Assembly: GCA_028386065.3 (NCBI GenBank)
Contig: JAKUCV010002199.1
Span: 62,001-126,000, forward strand
Reading direction: 5' to 3'
Source of the DNA: Turnera subulata
Lineage: Eukaryota > Streptophyta > Magnoliopsida > Malpighiales > Passifloraceae
DNA length: 64,000 bases
The notes beneath the pieces were generated by a model. The model made no database searches and was not told where the DNA came from. It saw only the letters and a list, made by a program, of their open reading frames with translations. This document shows, piece after piece, positions 35,419 to 47,305 of the stretch (position 1 is the stretch's first letter; each line of letters begins with the position of its first letter). The position numbers and the translations under genes are program-made.

Positions 35419-37655
35419 TGAAACGCCCCGACCCGTATTTACCGTATATAGTAAACACGTGCCGGAACTGTAACGACTCAACCAATCAAAGCCCAGCATA
35501 CCGGGATAGACATCCCATGACAATTATATCATCATTATCCAAAACCATCGAGTCGTACCACTGCTTATCACGTGACAGTTATATCATCATTATCCAAAAC
35601 CAAATCACAGGGATCAACATCCCTAACCAAAATACCGGGATAGACATCCCATCCAAAACCGAGGATCGACATCCTTATCACAATTTATTATTTATTCCAT
35701 TTTATTTAATGCCAAAAAGACACAAGGATAAACATCCAAAAACTCGACGTACGGGAATAAACATCCCAAAACCAATCAAGACACTGGGATAAACATCCCG
35801 AAACATACCACAGCAAATGCATCAACCAACAGTACAACAATCATGAAACACAATAACCGAGTAATACAGGCACATATTGAAGGAAATCCATCCTCACCTT
35901 GGCCGATTACTCAACTCCGGAGACAATGACCGGTCCCAAGCCGGCTCCTCGGGAAACTGCCCGATATCAAACCTATACAACAAAACAATTTTCTCACATA
36001 AATGCACATAATCGGTATACTATGATGCCAAAACTGCGAAATAAACCCATCCCGGTTCATATCTTTTATTATCATCTTTTACCGAAAATATTATACCGTA
36101 TATCCGAATATAATTTTGGTACCATACTTAATTAAAACTCTTTTCAAAATATTTCCATAAATTAATTATACTTTTTTTTCCAAATTAATAATCAACATAA
36201 TTTTTATTTCTGGAAATTACATCATATATATGTATTTTTCCAAAACTACTTCCATAATATATATTACTTGCCAATAATAATTACCAAATATTATTATATT
36301 AGAAAACCATATTTCCAGTAAATATAATTAAATAAAATTATTTTCCTGAAAATAAATACGAATTATAAATATACATATATATATATATATATTCTAAAGA
36401 CAAAATTACATTTCCAAACCATTATATATCAACATAATAATTTATTTTTTAGAAATATTATTTATGTATACTATATATATATTTTTCCAAATTATTCCCA
36501 TATGCATAAGTATTAATTATTTTCTTTCCCAAATTCCATAATAATCATATGTATTTTCCAAGAGTACTTTTATAAATTATTTTCCAAAAATATACCTTAA
36601 TATATTTTCCAGATTATATTATTTTTTTAAAAAAACGGGCTGGGCCCGTGAACAGTACAAGGCCCAGATGAACAGTACCGGGCCGTGTACAGTGCGGGGC
36701 CGTGAACAGTATAGGTCTTGGGCCAGGCCGAGGACCCGCCGGGTCAACCCGACCCGACCCACAGCCCGACTGCTGAACGGGTCGTGTCTTCAACCTTGGG
36801 CTTACCTGCAACGAACGACGCGGCGGCACACGGGGAACGGCTGGCGAGCGGTGCAACGGGACGAAGGACGTCTGGTGACGCTGCTGTGGGTGGTTGCTGT
36901 CGGTGGCGTGGGTGGAAGCGGCTGAAGAGAAGGCGCGGTTGAGGGCCGGTGACGGTGTCGCGACTTGGCTGCTGGGCGCGGTTGTGGACGGCGACGGCAG
37001 CTCTGCCTCCTGCAGCGACGGCGAGGAGAAGACGCGTCGTCCGGCTGCGACAGTGGCAAGGCGGCGCGACACGAGGAGGAGAAGGCGTCGATGCAGCGGT
37101 GGCGTGTTGTGTGTGGGGGCGGCCGGCGATAATTCCTTCTCCGCCTCTTGTTTTTTTTTCTCTTCTTTTCTTTTTCCTTTCCGATTTCTATTTTTTTCCT
37201 TTTTTTCCTTTTCCCTTATTTTTCTTCTTCTCCTGATTTTCCTCTCCTCTTGTTTTTCTTCTTTCCTTTTTTTTTTCTCTTCCTCTCCTCTTCCTTCCCC
37301 CTTCTACTGCCTGATTTTCTTTTAAAAAGCTGTGAATGAACTGTTCAACCTGTGAATGTTCAATAATGCAGCTTGTCTGCATTATAGAGCGAGTCCGGTC
37401 TGGACCAGAAAATAACTGATACCCCCTTAGTTATTTTCCGGTGTGATTTTTCAAAGGATTCCGGGACCTGAAAAATACCAACTTTGGTCCGTAAAATCCA
37501 CGGAAAAATCTCGAGCGCGGGAAAACCCTCGGTTACGAAAAACGACGCCCGATTTACTTTGAATTAATTACCCAAAATTAATTCTTTCAGTAAATCATTG
37601 TAAAAAGACTTTTACAGTCCCGGTAAAAATCTAAATTTTTACCCGGGCTGTTACA
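35419..37655 (-). repeat. Element A, 3' LTR (left on the map)
   Basis: It starts TGAAACGCCCCGACCCG and ends GGGCTGTTACA as read on +. It has lost an internal block of roughly 0.6 kb near 35506, including the twin hairpins. It retains an AT-rich and GC-rich section (about 36066-36890) that the other LTR of this element has lost. Confidence 0.88.
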
Positions 37656-37680
37656 GTCTACCCACCTTAAAAAGAATTTC
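37656..37680 (-). other. Polypurine-like tract of element A
   Basis: On - the bases leading into the LTR read CTTTTTAAGGTGGGTAGAC. The same sequence is present, nearly unchanged, in element B at 56769-56793. Confidence 0.55.
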
Positions 37681-37795
37681 GTCCCCAAAATTCCGTCTTA
37701 TTCGTGGGTCCTACCATGATAAGCTTCTGGCACACTCTGCCAGGTGTCCAAACTCAACGCGAGATACTGCTTATACCCTTAAGCGACTTCTCATC

Positions 37796-37806
37796 CTCTA
37801 TAAAAA
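37796..37806 (+). promoter_or_regulatory. TATA box of antisense ORF1 in element A
   Basis: CCTCTATAAAAACC lies about 40 bp upstream of the ORF1 ATG at 37841. Element B has CTCTATAAGAACC at the same distance (56908-56920). The spacing suits a very short leader. Confidence 0.55.
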
Positions 37807-37840
37807 CCGAACCTCATGACTGGCAAACTCACACACAGTC

Positions 37841-38218
37841 ATGGACTCTCCACTGAGAACAAGAACGACCTCAGACTCCGAGGACAACAGCTATATCGGT
37901 GGTACTGCTTTCCCGACAAGCTCCAATGAAGAACCTCCAAAGAAATGCTTCAAGACGAACATCATCGGTCTGAAAGAACACATGGTCGTCTCCAGCAGAC
38001 GGCGAAAGAAGCGTGCTGGCAAGAAAGCTGAGGATAGGAAGGGCAAAGCAACGGCTGAAAGCAGCACTCCACAACAGACACTATCGCAGCTGAACGTCTC
38101 ACTGAAGAAGGTCAACGCGGCGGTGATGCAGATAGAACTGGCGTGCACGGAACTCTTTCCCCAAGTCAAAAACATCCAAAAGCTTGTAAAAGACTTAGAG
38201 AAGCAAGTAGCTCCATAG
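37841..38218 (+). CDS. Antisense ORF1 of element A, 125-aa basic protein of unknown function
   Basis: I do not recognise this protein. It starts MDSPLRTRTTSDSEDNSY and has a Ser/acidic N-terminus. Two basic clusters follow, PPKKCFK (residues 32-38) and RRRKKRAGKK (about 52-61), that could act as nuclear signals. The C-terminal third is helical-looking (LNVSLKKVNAAVMQIELACTE), with hydrophobic residues spaced as in a coiled coil. An ORF of exactly the same length is in element B (56954-57331), with about 18 substitutions and no indel. It lies antisense to the LTR orientation and has its own TATA box. Expression is not shown by sequence alone. Confidence 0.6.
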   Translation: MDSPLRTRTTSDSEDNSYIGGTAFPTSSNEEPPKKCFKTNIIGLKEHMVVSSRRRKKRAGKKAEDRKGKATAESSTPQQTLSQLNVSLKKVNAAVMQIELACTELFPQVKNIQKLVKDLEKQVAP

Positions 38219-39050
38219 AGTACTTCTTCTCCGTTGTAAAACTATTACGAATTAAATGAAATTAGTTTTCTTTTAAAATCAAAATTCTTATGTTACGAAG
38301 TCTTATGTTAAACAGAAAATCAAAACATCCCAAAGCAAAACAAAAATCAACAATAAGAATATAAAATCAAACATAAAGAGATTAAAAACAAAATTCGTTT
38401 AACAAAACCAAAACATACAGAAGTTAAAACAAAACACGTTTTCATGATCGGTGCTCGTATCGGACATAAACACCCTCGAACCCAAGAAACGTAACACGTG
38501 CAACTAACGGTGACGTCGGTTTCCCTCGTTGAAAAGACGTCCGTTAACTTGCAAGGCGGTGATCACGAGAGCGTCTTGTGTCCCTCGAAAGAAACGGTAT
38601 CCACTTGTTCACAAATTCCGCATGAGCCAAAAACATCTGTCAAGTCTCGTATCCCTCCATGGTGTCCGAACAGGTGTGAGCTTGTCGCACATGAGCTCTA
38701 CTCGAGGTATGGTCCCATTAGTCTAGCCTCAACGGTCACGGATGCATGTGATAAAAGATGTAGAAAAATAATGAAAAACCATAAAAAGAAACGCCAAGGT
38801 AGCCAGGGCGTTAGAAAATCGCGAGATGGAAAAGAGCTGAAAAACACTGGAAATTGTAGCCCGAAAAACGTATAAAGTAACGAAGCAATAAATGAAACTA
38901 TGGCAAAATTTTCAAAACAACACCTTGAAGAATGAAAACGATTGGAACTTTGTGAAGGGAATCTGCTTTTCCCATCACCGAAAAATCCTTTAGACCTTCC
39001 TGGGGATAGGTGGGGTCTAAACTTGGAAAAACAAAACGGTAAACATTTTT

Positions 39051-39060
39051 CTATAAAAGG
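39051..39060 (+). promoter_or_regulatory. TATA box of antisense ORF2 in element A
   Basis: CTATAAAAGG lies 109 bp upstream of the ATG at 39169. Element B has GAGTATAAAAGAC at 58051-58063, about 106 bp upstream of its ORF2. Confidence 0.55.
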
Positions 39061-39168
39061 CAAAACAACGGAAAGCAAAAACCACAAAGCATCTAAAAGC
39101 AAACAACGCTCAGGCAAACAAAACCACAACGCTAAAAAAAAACAAAATACCAACGCGTCCAAAACACG

Positions 39169-39850
39169 ATGCCTGCTCCATCATCCGTCTTCTTCGTCGA
39201 AGGTGCCAACCTAGGCAGAAGAAACCGGCTGGCCTACAGCATGATCAACGAGCATCCAGAGGAACCACCGAACGAGCTCGGCAGAATGCCACATCTGGTC
39301 TTCGTCGACGAACTCTACTCCTCCAGGTTCTTCGTCACTCCCATGGAAGAGACGTTCTTCCTAGAGGACCAAGGCACCTTGAGGACCTCCTTCTACGGCT
39401 CGGCCAACTCCGTCATGTTTTCATTCTGAAAGACTTCAGGAGTTCAACCTAGAGTCCACTTGCCATTTTCTGGAGCAAGGTACCTACTACCAGCTCTCGA
39501 TGACGGCCCAAAGCATGCCCAGAGTCACTCGGCTACCTCCAACTTGGCCAAAGGCCCGACTATTGGTGTGGAACTGCAGAGGAGTCGCTAGGCGTTCCCA
39601 GGAGTTCTCGCGTACCCTGAGGGTCCTGAGGAACCAGTAGAAGCCAAACATGGTTCTTCTCACGGAGACCCAACGACAGCCTGAAGACGATCACAGTCTC
39701 ATCCTTTTTCGGTTCCCCCAAGCAAACCGGTTCGAGCTTCCAGGCCAGAACAACACAAGTGGCATGTGGTTCTCGTGGAGCGGCAGCATCACGGTCAACA
39801 TCAACAATGACCCCAACAGCTTCAGGGTCAACGTCGTACCGAGAAGATGA
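39169..39850 (+). pseudogene. Antisense ORF2 of element A, broken copy
   Basis: It is homologous to the intact 227-aa ORF at 58169-58852. It reads MPAPSSVFFVEGANLGRRNR through about residue 84. A small deletion near 39418-39425 then shifts the frame, and an in-frame TAG lies near 39640. The C-terminal end (39650-39850) again matches (FRVNVVPRR). The central part includes the WNCRG motif of endonuclease/exonuclease/phosphatase domains. Its product would be truncated. Confidence 0.7.
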
Positions 39851-40096
39851 ATGTATTTTTTTTTAAAAAAATATCAATGTAATATTTATGTTTGTAATGA
39901 TAATATTAGTATTATTAATAATATTTATGTTTCTGCATATTTATGGCATCATTACCTCTTATGTGAATGTTCTGCGACAGCTGGCATCCCTTGACTGGAT
40001 CCATAATGCACTAACTAAATGATATAAATAATAAACAAATGGAGCGAACTATGCAAACAAGGACAACAAACACATAAGGACTTCCCAACAAGACCT

Positions 40097-40116
40097 AACG
40101 CCCGCTCCGCTACCAA
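40097..40116 (-). other. Primer-binding-site-like sequence of element A
   Basis: On - TGGTAGCGGAGCGGGCGTTA starts 3 bases after the LTR. Its first bases match the TGGTA start of tRNA-Met-type primer sites. Element B has the same sequence at 59057-59076. Confidence 0.55.
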
Positions 40117-40118
40117 AA

Positions 40119-42121
40119 TGAAACGCCCCGACCCGTATTTACCGTACATAGTAAACACGTGCCGGAACTGTAACGACCCAACCAATCAGAGCCCAACATA
40201 CAGTGTATATAATAGGAAACCGGCTTAACAACCCAAAATATAAACATTAGAAAACTGGCCCATCGGCCCAACAATAGCAATATAATGCCCTGCGGAAGAC
40301 TTAATAACTCACAAAGACACTGTATGCGACAATGATGCAAACTATGGATTCGAGTCTTGTCCAAGGGATAACACCGCAGCCTGTCTGGAATGCACCAAAC
40401 CTGTACCACAAATAACTCATCCTACGGGATGAAAGCCCGCAGGTGAGGGGTGAGTCCGAAGTGCTCACCGACGAAGGATAGACAATCAATATGCAACTCT
40501 ATAAATTACTGAAGTCGAACACAGGCTAAACAGCCAAACACACCAAAACAAAGACTCGTCCCAAAACCGGTCCAAGACCAAAAAGACTTAAATAAAATCC
40601 AATTTCCAATTTTATCTTTCCGGGCCCCGTCACAGATAAGCTAGGGGTCAGACCTAGTTCTCAACATATTTCAGGTGCCAGACCAAATCCAAGAGAGCCC
40701 AGGGATCGACATCCCAAAAATAATCACGGGATAGACATCCCAAGCATAGACATGCTTATCACAAGTAACCCAGGTCATGGCCATTACAAAACAGTCTTAA
40801 ACCATCGAGTCGTACCACTACTTATCACGTGACAATTATATCATCATTATCCAAAACCAAATCACAGGGATCAACATCCTTAACCAAAATACAGGGATAG
40901 ACATCCCATCTAAAACCGAGGATCGACATCCTTATCATAATTTATTATTTATTCCATTTTATTTAATGCCAAAAAGACACAAGGATAAACATCCAAAAAC
41001 TCGACGTACGGGAATAAACATCCCAAAACCAATCAAGACACTGGGATAAACATCCCGAAACATACCACAGCAAATGCATCAACCAACAATGCAACAATTA
41101 TGAAACACAATAACCGAGTAATACAGGCACATATTGAAGGAAATCCATCCTCACCTTGGCCGATTACTCAACTCCGGAGACAATGACCGGTCCTAAGCCG
41201 GCTCCTCGGGAAACTGCCCGATATCAAACCTATACAACAAAACAATTTCCTCACATAAATTCACATAATCGGTATACTATGATACCAAAACTGCGAAATA
41301 AACCCATCCCGATTCATATCTTTTATTATCATCTTTTACCATCCCGGTTGCTGTCGGTGGCGTGGGTGGAAGCGGCTGAAGGGAAGGCGCAGTTGAGGGC
41401 CGGTGACGGTGTCGCGACTTGGCTGCTGGGCGCGGTTGTGGACGGCGACGACAGCTCTGCCTCCTGCAACGACGGCGAGGAGAAGACGCGTCGTCCGGCT
41501 GCGATAGTGGCAAGGCGGCGCGACACGAGGAGGAGGAGGCGTCGGTGCAGCGGTGGCGTGTTGTGTGTGGGGGCGGCCGGCGGTAATTCCTTCTCCCCCT
41601 CTTGTTTTCTTTTTTTTTTCTCTTCTTTTCATTTTCCTTTCCGATTTCCATTTTTTTCCTTTTTTTTCCTTTTCCCTTATTTTTCTTCTTCTCCTGATTT
41701 TCCTCTTCTCTTTTTTTTCTTCTTTCCTTTTTTTTTTTTTTTCTCTTCCTCTCCTTTTCCTTCCCCCTTCTACTGCCTGATTTTCTTTTTAAAAGCTGTG
41801 AATGAACTGTTCAACCTGTGAACGTTCAATAATGCAGCTTGTCTGCATTATGGAGCGAGTCCAGTCTGGACCAGAAAATAACTGATACCCCCATAGTTAT
41901 TTTCCGGTGTGATTTTTCTGAGGATTCCGGGACCCGAAAAATACCAACTTTGGTATGTAAAATCCACGGAAAAATCTCGAGCGCGGGAAAACCGTCGGTT
42001 ACAAAAAACGACGCCCGATTTACCTTGAATTAATTACCCAAGATTAATTCTTTCGGTAAATCACTGTAAAAAGACTTTTACAGTCCCGGTAAAAATCCAA
42101 ATTTTTACCCGGGCTGTTACA
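40119..42121 (-). repeat. Element A, 5' LTR (right on the map)
   Basis: It has the same ends as the left LTR. It retains the twin hairpins and the whole palindrome cluster (40690-41070). It lacks about 0.83 kb that the left LTR has: the sequence jumps at 41340 from the TCTTTTACC block straight to the GC-rich block. Confidence 0.88.
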
Positions 42122-42126
42122 GGTGT

Positions 42127-44240
42127 AGACGAGTTCGAGTCTGAGTCTGAGTCTGCATTTTCTTTCGGTAATAAAGAGGAGCAACCATGTCACCCTCCCG
42201 ATTTTCAATTCAAGTCATCTAACACTTTCGAGGATAATGATGTTTTGCGTTTTTCAAAGAATAATATAAAGCTTACATTCCCTTACATTGGTGTTTGTGA
42301 TGATAATGTTGTTTGCATGGATGTTGTGCATAATGATGATGAACTAAATAAATTCCATGAAACACCCACTCTATCTGAATCTAATGAGGGTGAATCAATT
42401 GAGATTAACTTGGAAACCAAAACTGAACCTAAAGTCACCAAAATGAGCGCTACATTACTCGATAGTATTAAGGAAGAACTCCCCGCCTTGATCCGAGAAT
42501 ACGTGGTCCTATAAAGATATGCCCGATATCGATCCAGAGATCGCCCAACACCATATCCCGACCTTTCCGAGTGCCAAACCTGTCAAGCAAAAGGCGCGCC
42601 GCCTCCAACCACAATGGGCACTCATGGTAAAAGAGGAAGTGGAAAAGCAACTCCAAGTCGGATTCTTGGAAGTAATAGACTACCCTGAATGGTTAGCCAA
42701 TATCGTCCCTGTGCCAAAGAAGGATGGTAAGGTCCGCATGTGTGTCGATTATCGAGATTTGAACAAAGCATGTCCTAAGGATGAGTTTCCATTGCCACAT
42801 ATCGATCTACTAGTTGACGCTACTGTTGGTCAAGCACTCTTATCATTCATGGATGGATTCTCTGGGTACAACCAAGTACTAATGGCACCCGTGGATAAGC
42901 ATAAGACGGCTTTCTGCACAGAATGTGGTACTTTCTACTACAAGGTAATGCCGTTTGGACTCATTAATGCTGGCGCCAATTACCAACGAATTGCCACTAC
43001 TCTTACTCACGACATGATGCATGACATAGTGGAAGTATACGTCGATGACATTATCGTTGTCGCAAACCAATGAGTCACATATGCCCAATCTACGGCAATT
43101 CTTTGAGAGATGTAGGAAATTTAGCATGAAGATTAACCCGCAAAAATGTGTCTTCGGTGTAAAAGCAGGAAAGCTACTCGGTTTCATGGTTAGTGAAAGA
43201 GGAATCGAGGTCGACCCCAGCAAGATCAAGGCAATTCAAGAGATGCCAATTCCAAGGACCGAGAAGGAGATTAGAAGTTTCCTCGGCCGTGTACAATACA
43301 TTAGTAGATTTATCGCACAATTATCCAGTATTTGCACGCCTATTCATCGACTCCTGAAGAAAGGGGTATCAACCGAATGGAATGATGACTGCCAACATGC
43401 CTTTGATCGAATAAAAGAGTACCTATCCACTCTACCAATCTTACAACCGCCCAGATCGGGTCAACCACTTCTTCTATATCTCACTGTGACTGACAATGCC
43501 ATGGGTGCAATGCTCGCGCAATATTTGCCTGACTCTCGCAACGAGAATGCTATCTACTACTTGAGCAAGAAGTTGACTGATTATAAAGCCAAGTACAACA
43601 TGATTGAGAAGACATGCCTCGCATTGACATGGGCTTGCCAAAAATTAAGACATTACTTTGTGACACATGAGGTGCTTCTCATCTCCCGAATGGATCCTAT
43701 CAAATACCTCCTAGAGAAACCGGTGCCAAGTAGCAAAACGGCTCGCTGGGTCTTAATTTTATCTCAATTCGACATCCAATTTGTGTCCTAAAAGGCTGTT
43801 AAAAGAAGCGCCATATCTGATTTCTTGGCCTTTCAACCGGTGACCCATGACGAAAGATTCGAGCCTCAATTTCCCCATGAAGGTATCTTGACAATCACCA
43901 TCCCAACATGGGAGATGTACTTCGATGGTGCACAAACGAAAGCGGTTTCGGCACTGGTATTATCCTCATTTCACCCGACAAAGTCACTTATCCTCTGTCT
44001 TGCAAGCTAGAGTTTGAAGCCACGAATAATATAGCCAAATATAAAGCATGTACTATTGGGCTCGAAACTGCCCTTAACCTTGGTATACGGCAAATTCGGG
44101 TATATGGTGACTTTGCTCTAGTAATTTCACAAGTCATGGGTGAATGGAAGATCAAAGAAGACAAACTTATGCCTTATCACGAATATCTACAAAATGATAG
44201 CCGCTATGTTCGAGGAAATAGCTTTCTACTATGTCCCTAG
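42127..44240 (+). pseudogene. Tat pol: reverse transcriptase, RNase H and second RNase H
   Basis: Downstream of element A the polyprotein resumes. The reverse transcriptase (42519-43073) has VPKKDGKVRMCVDYRDLNKA, KVMPFGLINAGA and the catalytic YVDD (residues 174-177). A frameshift near 43065 leads to the rest of RT and the first RNase H (43045-43791), with LLGFMVSERGIEVDPSK and YNMIEKTCLALTWACQKLRH. A TAA at 43789-43791 and a frameshift near 43940 follow. The second, archaeal-type RNase H (43900-44240) has WEMYFDGA, EATNNIAKYKA, VYGDFALVISQVMGEWK and KEDKLMPYHEYL. Two RNase H domains in series fit the Tat group. Stops and shifts make the polyprotein non-functional. Confidence 0.9.
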
Positions 44241-44252
44241 GAAAATAACCAA

Positions 44253-45743
44253 TTGGCTAATGCACTTGCCTTCTTAGCCTCCATGATCGGCATACCTAAG
44301 AATGCCATCATCCTGCCTATTGGAATTCAAAAGAACGCCGAGCCGTCTTTCCATCGAGAATCTACAATGCCAAAGCCATTGTTCAAGAATCCCATTCATG
44401 CCATTTACACCGACCAAGAGGCAATTATGGATATCACTGTGGCCGAAACGAATCGACCCTCCTACACCTTGAGTAATCTAAATGCCGAGGGGCAAAATTG
44501 GTACACCGATATATACAATCTCTTATATGGTGGATCCTATCCTGAGCATGCAACTAGTAAAGAAAAAAAAATTCTAAAACAACTCGCCACCGGATACATT
44601 CTATGCGCTGGCAAGTTGTATAAAAGACATGCCAGTGGGGGTCATTTACTCTGTGTCGATACCAATGAAGCTCAGAGAATCATAAAAAAGGTGCATGGAG
44701 AAGACAAAGGCCCACACATGGGTGGAAACATGCTAGCTCAAAAAATCCTACGATTGGGATACTTTTGGTCTACCATGGATGCCAATTGTGCCAAACATGT
44801 TAGATCTTGCCACACATGTCAAGTGCACGCCAAGTTGCAACTTCTGCCACCGTCTCCTCTTACGCCTCTATCGTCGCCTTGGCCATTCTCTACATGGGGT
44901 ATTGATATCATCGGAAAGGTCTCTCCTAAGTCATCTAACGGGCACGAATACATCCTAGTGGCTATCGACTATTTCACCAAATGGGTTGAAGCCGAGTCCT
45001 TCACCGTCCTTAATGCCAAGAAAATTGCCAAATTCATTCACAACAACCTCATCTGCCGATATGGTGTTCCTTTTGAGCTAATATCTGACAATGGTGTTCA
45101 CTTGAAAGCCAATGTGGAAAGGTTATGCGCCCGCTACGCCATGAAACATCACAAGTCTTCACCTTATCGACCTCAAACTAATGGAGCTGTGGAAGCTGCT
45201 AACAAGAACCTCAAGACAATCATAAAAAAGATGCTTATTACACACCGAGAGTGGTCGGAAAAGCTACCATTAGCACTATGGGGATATCGCACCACTATCC
45301 GTTCATCCACTGGTGCTACACCGTACTCTCTTGTATATGGCATGGAGGCTGTGCTCCCCGTTGAACTTGAGGTCCAATCTTTGAGGGTGGCCCGCGAAAG
45401 TATGATTCCTAAGACACAATGGGTTCAAGAACGCCTAGATCAACTCACACTACTCGATGAAAAGCGTTTGCAAGCTCTATACTATGTCCAAGGTTATCAA
45501 AGGCGTATGGCGCATGCATTCAATAAAAAGGTTAAGTCTCGAGGGCTGAAAGAAGGCGACTTAGTGCTCAAAGAGATACGGCAACCGGTGCATGATCCTA
45601 TGGGCAAATTCAAGACTAATTGGTGCGGACCGTACATTATCAAGGAAATGCTTCCTGGAGGGGCAACAAGAATTCAAGATCTAGATGGCAACGAGTTCAA
45701 GGACCCAGTCAACATGGATCAGCTCAAGAAATACTATGTGTAG
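44253..45743 (+). CDS. Tat integrase region, 496-codon open segment of pol
   Basis: It is the longest uninterrupted reading in the window and the C-terminal part of the Tat polyprotein. It begins just after a TAG (44238-44240). The zinc-binding H-H-C-C set is H148, H155, C186 and C189. The catalytic triad is present: D218 in WGIDIIG, D279 in ISDNG and E314 in NGAVEAANK. The C-terminal part has YRTTIRSSTGATPYSLVYGMEAVLP and GPYIIKEMLPGG, usual for gypsy integrases. The first 60 residues follow the second RNase H. It has no start context of its own and would be made only as part of the polyprotein. Confidence 0.88.
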   Translation: MANALAFLASMIGIPKNAIILPIGIQKNAEPSFHRESTMPKPLFKNPIHAIYTDQEAIMDITVAETNRPSYTLSNLNAEGQNWYTDIYNLLYGGSYPEHATSKEKKILKQLATGYILCAGKLYKRHASGGHLLCVDTNEAQRIIKKVHGEDKGPHMGGNMLAQKILRLGYFWSTMDANCAKHVRSCHTCQVHAKLQLLPPSPLTPLSSPWPFSTWGIDIIGKVSPKSSNGHEYILVAIDYFTKWVEAESFTVLNAKKIAKFIHNNLICRYGVPFELISDNGVHLKANVERLCARYAMKHHKSSPYRPQTNGAVEAANKNLKTIIKKMLITHREWSEKLPLALWGYRTTIRSSTGATPYSLVYGMEAVLPVELEVQSLRVARESMIPKTQWVQERLDQLTLLDEKRLQALYYVQGYQRRMAHAFNKKVKSRGLKEGDLVLKEIRQPVHDPMGKFKTNWCGPYIIKEMLPGGATRIQDLDGNEFKDPVNMDQLKKYYV

Positions 45744-45972
45744 CGCTCAAAACATTGTTCAAAGAACTACGTAGACCTGATTCTGTGCAAACACAATCAT
45801 AATAACACAATAAATAGTCACGAAGCGCAGATACGTAGGAAGCCTGCAAAGGTCCGGTCTCTTATTATTACGTCAATAAAAGTTTCCAAGTTGACTAAAA
45901 ACTGGAATTTATTTGGTCTCGTTGTTATTTTGCATACTCATAAATGAAAATAACATTCTTTGTCATAAGTCT

Positions 45973-47259
45973 CTAATGCCTAGGGCGTTTATACCTCAAA
46001 TTCTTGTCATTATCTTCTTCCTCTGACTCAGTATGTCCCACAGACTCAGCTCTAGTTGGCTTAGGACTGTCCATTATCTTCTTTCGTCTCGCACGCAGCA
46101 ATTTCTCCAATGGCTTAGTTGCGTCCCTTAGCCACTCCTTATACCACAGAATAGGAGGCTCCAACGCACGCGTTCCTACGCCAATCCAAGTCAAGAGAGT
46201 CCAATTACTACAAATAATCCCAATGAGTTTACCATCCATAGTCCCTTGGATAGGAGGGGTGATCATACAAGGAACAGGTTGAGCTTGACCAATTTGTCTC
46301 ATAAACCGCGTCGTGTTGTAATAGGTAGACTGCTTGATACCGGGTAGCAACACTACTTCATTGCCGAATGTGTCTCTCGCCATGCGTATAACCTTCAGCC
46401 AATCACAATGCCACATTATATCAATGGAAGTCAGATGATGCAGATAGGTGACCTACTCTCTCATAGTCGCAAAGTTCTGGAGTCGACGCCTTGTTGAATA
46501 GCCCGCTGACGTGTACTTCAATGATACCGGACGTTCAATGATCTTGAGATGTTCACACAGCCACATTTGCAATAGCAATGGAGAACCGCCAATTGGTCCA
46601 TTCAAGTCATCCTCAAGGGCGTCTAGCGCATTAAGGGTTACGCCAACTACTAGTGGTACAATGCTATTTCCTTTGTAGAGCTGTTCGACGTATTCTCCAA
46701 GAATAACGTGACCCATGCCATGACGCGTCTTTAGCAAGAACTCATTCATCATGACAAATGATAGGACCTGCTTCCTTTTCTCTCTCCAACTGCTTCTGAG
46801 TGTCTCGTCTCCATCTACATGATACAAAGAGATCAATGGTCTCAAGTCGATATAATCTTCGTCTATCAAGAGAGCGTCCCACCAATCCTTGGATATTGAT
46901 AAGTAGGCGCACACAATCCTTGCATATGGGGCATTGTACGATGCAACAACAATTTTTCTGTTCCTTATCTCCCCGGTGAGCTGATCTTCGGTGTCACTTG
47001 TCGTTAATCCAAGGAGAGCGTCGAACTCTTCCACTGTCGGGCAGAGCTCCATCATATCGCTTCCAAAGCGGAACACATGATTCTCTCTATCCCAAAACGT
47101 CGCTGCGGCCCTTATCAACTCTGGTTGGACTTGCACAAACCTCAAATTGAATAGCCTCTTCAGATCCAGGAAATCATATTGAATGGCTTTGGAGATACTC
47201 TTCATCCAAGCTTGCACTCTAGCATGAAAATTGTCACCCATGGTGTTTAAAGTACTCAA
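45973..47259 (-). pseudogene. Antisense plant-mobile-domain (PMD) ORF of the Tat element, one premature stop
   Basis: On - a 429-codon frame runs from ATG 47259 to a stop at 45973, broken only by TAG at 46453-46455. After that stop the frame continues as VTYLHHLTSIDIMWHCDW. The N-terminal 268 residues match the plant mobile domain/aminotransferase-like family: FWDRENHVFRFGSDMMELCPTVEEFDALLGL, given here only as landmark residues, then WW-containing and DGDETLRSSWREK segments. The C-terminus is basic/acidic (SEEEDNDK). Antisense ORFs between integrase and 3' LTR are known in Tat elements. A TATA box lies about 47 bp upstream. It is probably inactive in this copy. Confidence 0.8.
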
Positions 47260-47305
47260 TCCTCTACTCTTAGACGTTTATGCACCTCCCTAAAGGTCTC
47301 TGGTT

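Larger units (their letters stand above)
35419..42121 (-). mobile_element. Element A: non-autonomous LTR retrotransposon nested in the Tat element
   Basis: Ends TG...CA with a perfect target duplication GGTGT (35414-35418 and 42122-42126) define it. LTRs are 35419-37655 and 40119-42121. On - the sequence after the right-hand LTR reads TTTTGGTAGCGGAGCGGG, a primer-site-like start. The sequence before the left-hand LTR reads AAGGTGGGTAGAC, a polypurine-like tract. The element is therefore read on -. The interior (2463 bp) has no gag, protease, RT or integrase. Instead it carries two ORFs on + (antisense). Lineage by ends: probably chromovirus (Tekay/Del-like), inferred only. Confidence 0.88.

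Noticed and set aside
36614..37072. Minus-strand 152-codon ORF with Ser/Pro/Arg bias, and the similar one at 41277-41651
   Set aside because: GC-rich LTR sequence, differing in frame and length between copies; no conserved protein. Likewise 55628-56230.
38698..39162. Minus-strand 154-codon Phe/Leu-rich ORF in element A
   Set aside because: It is the reverse of the leader of ORF2, is not conserved at the same length in element B, and has membrane-like composition from A/T bias.
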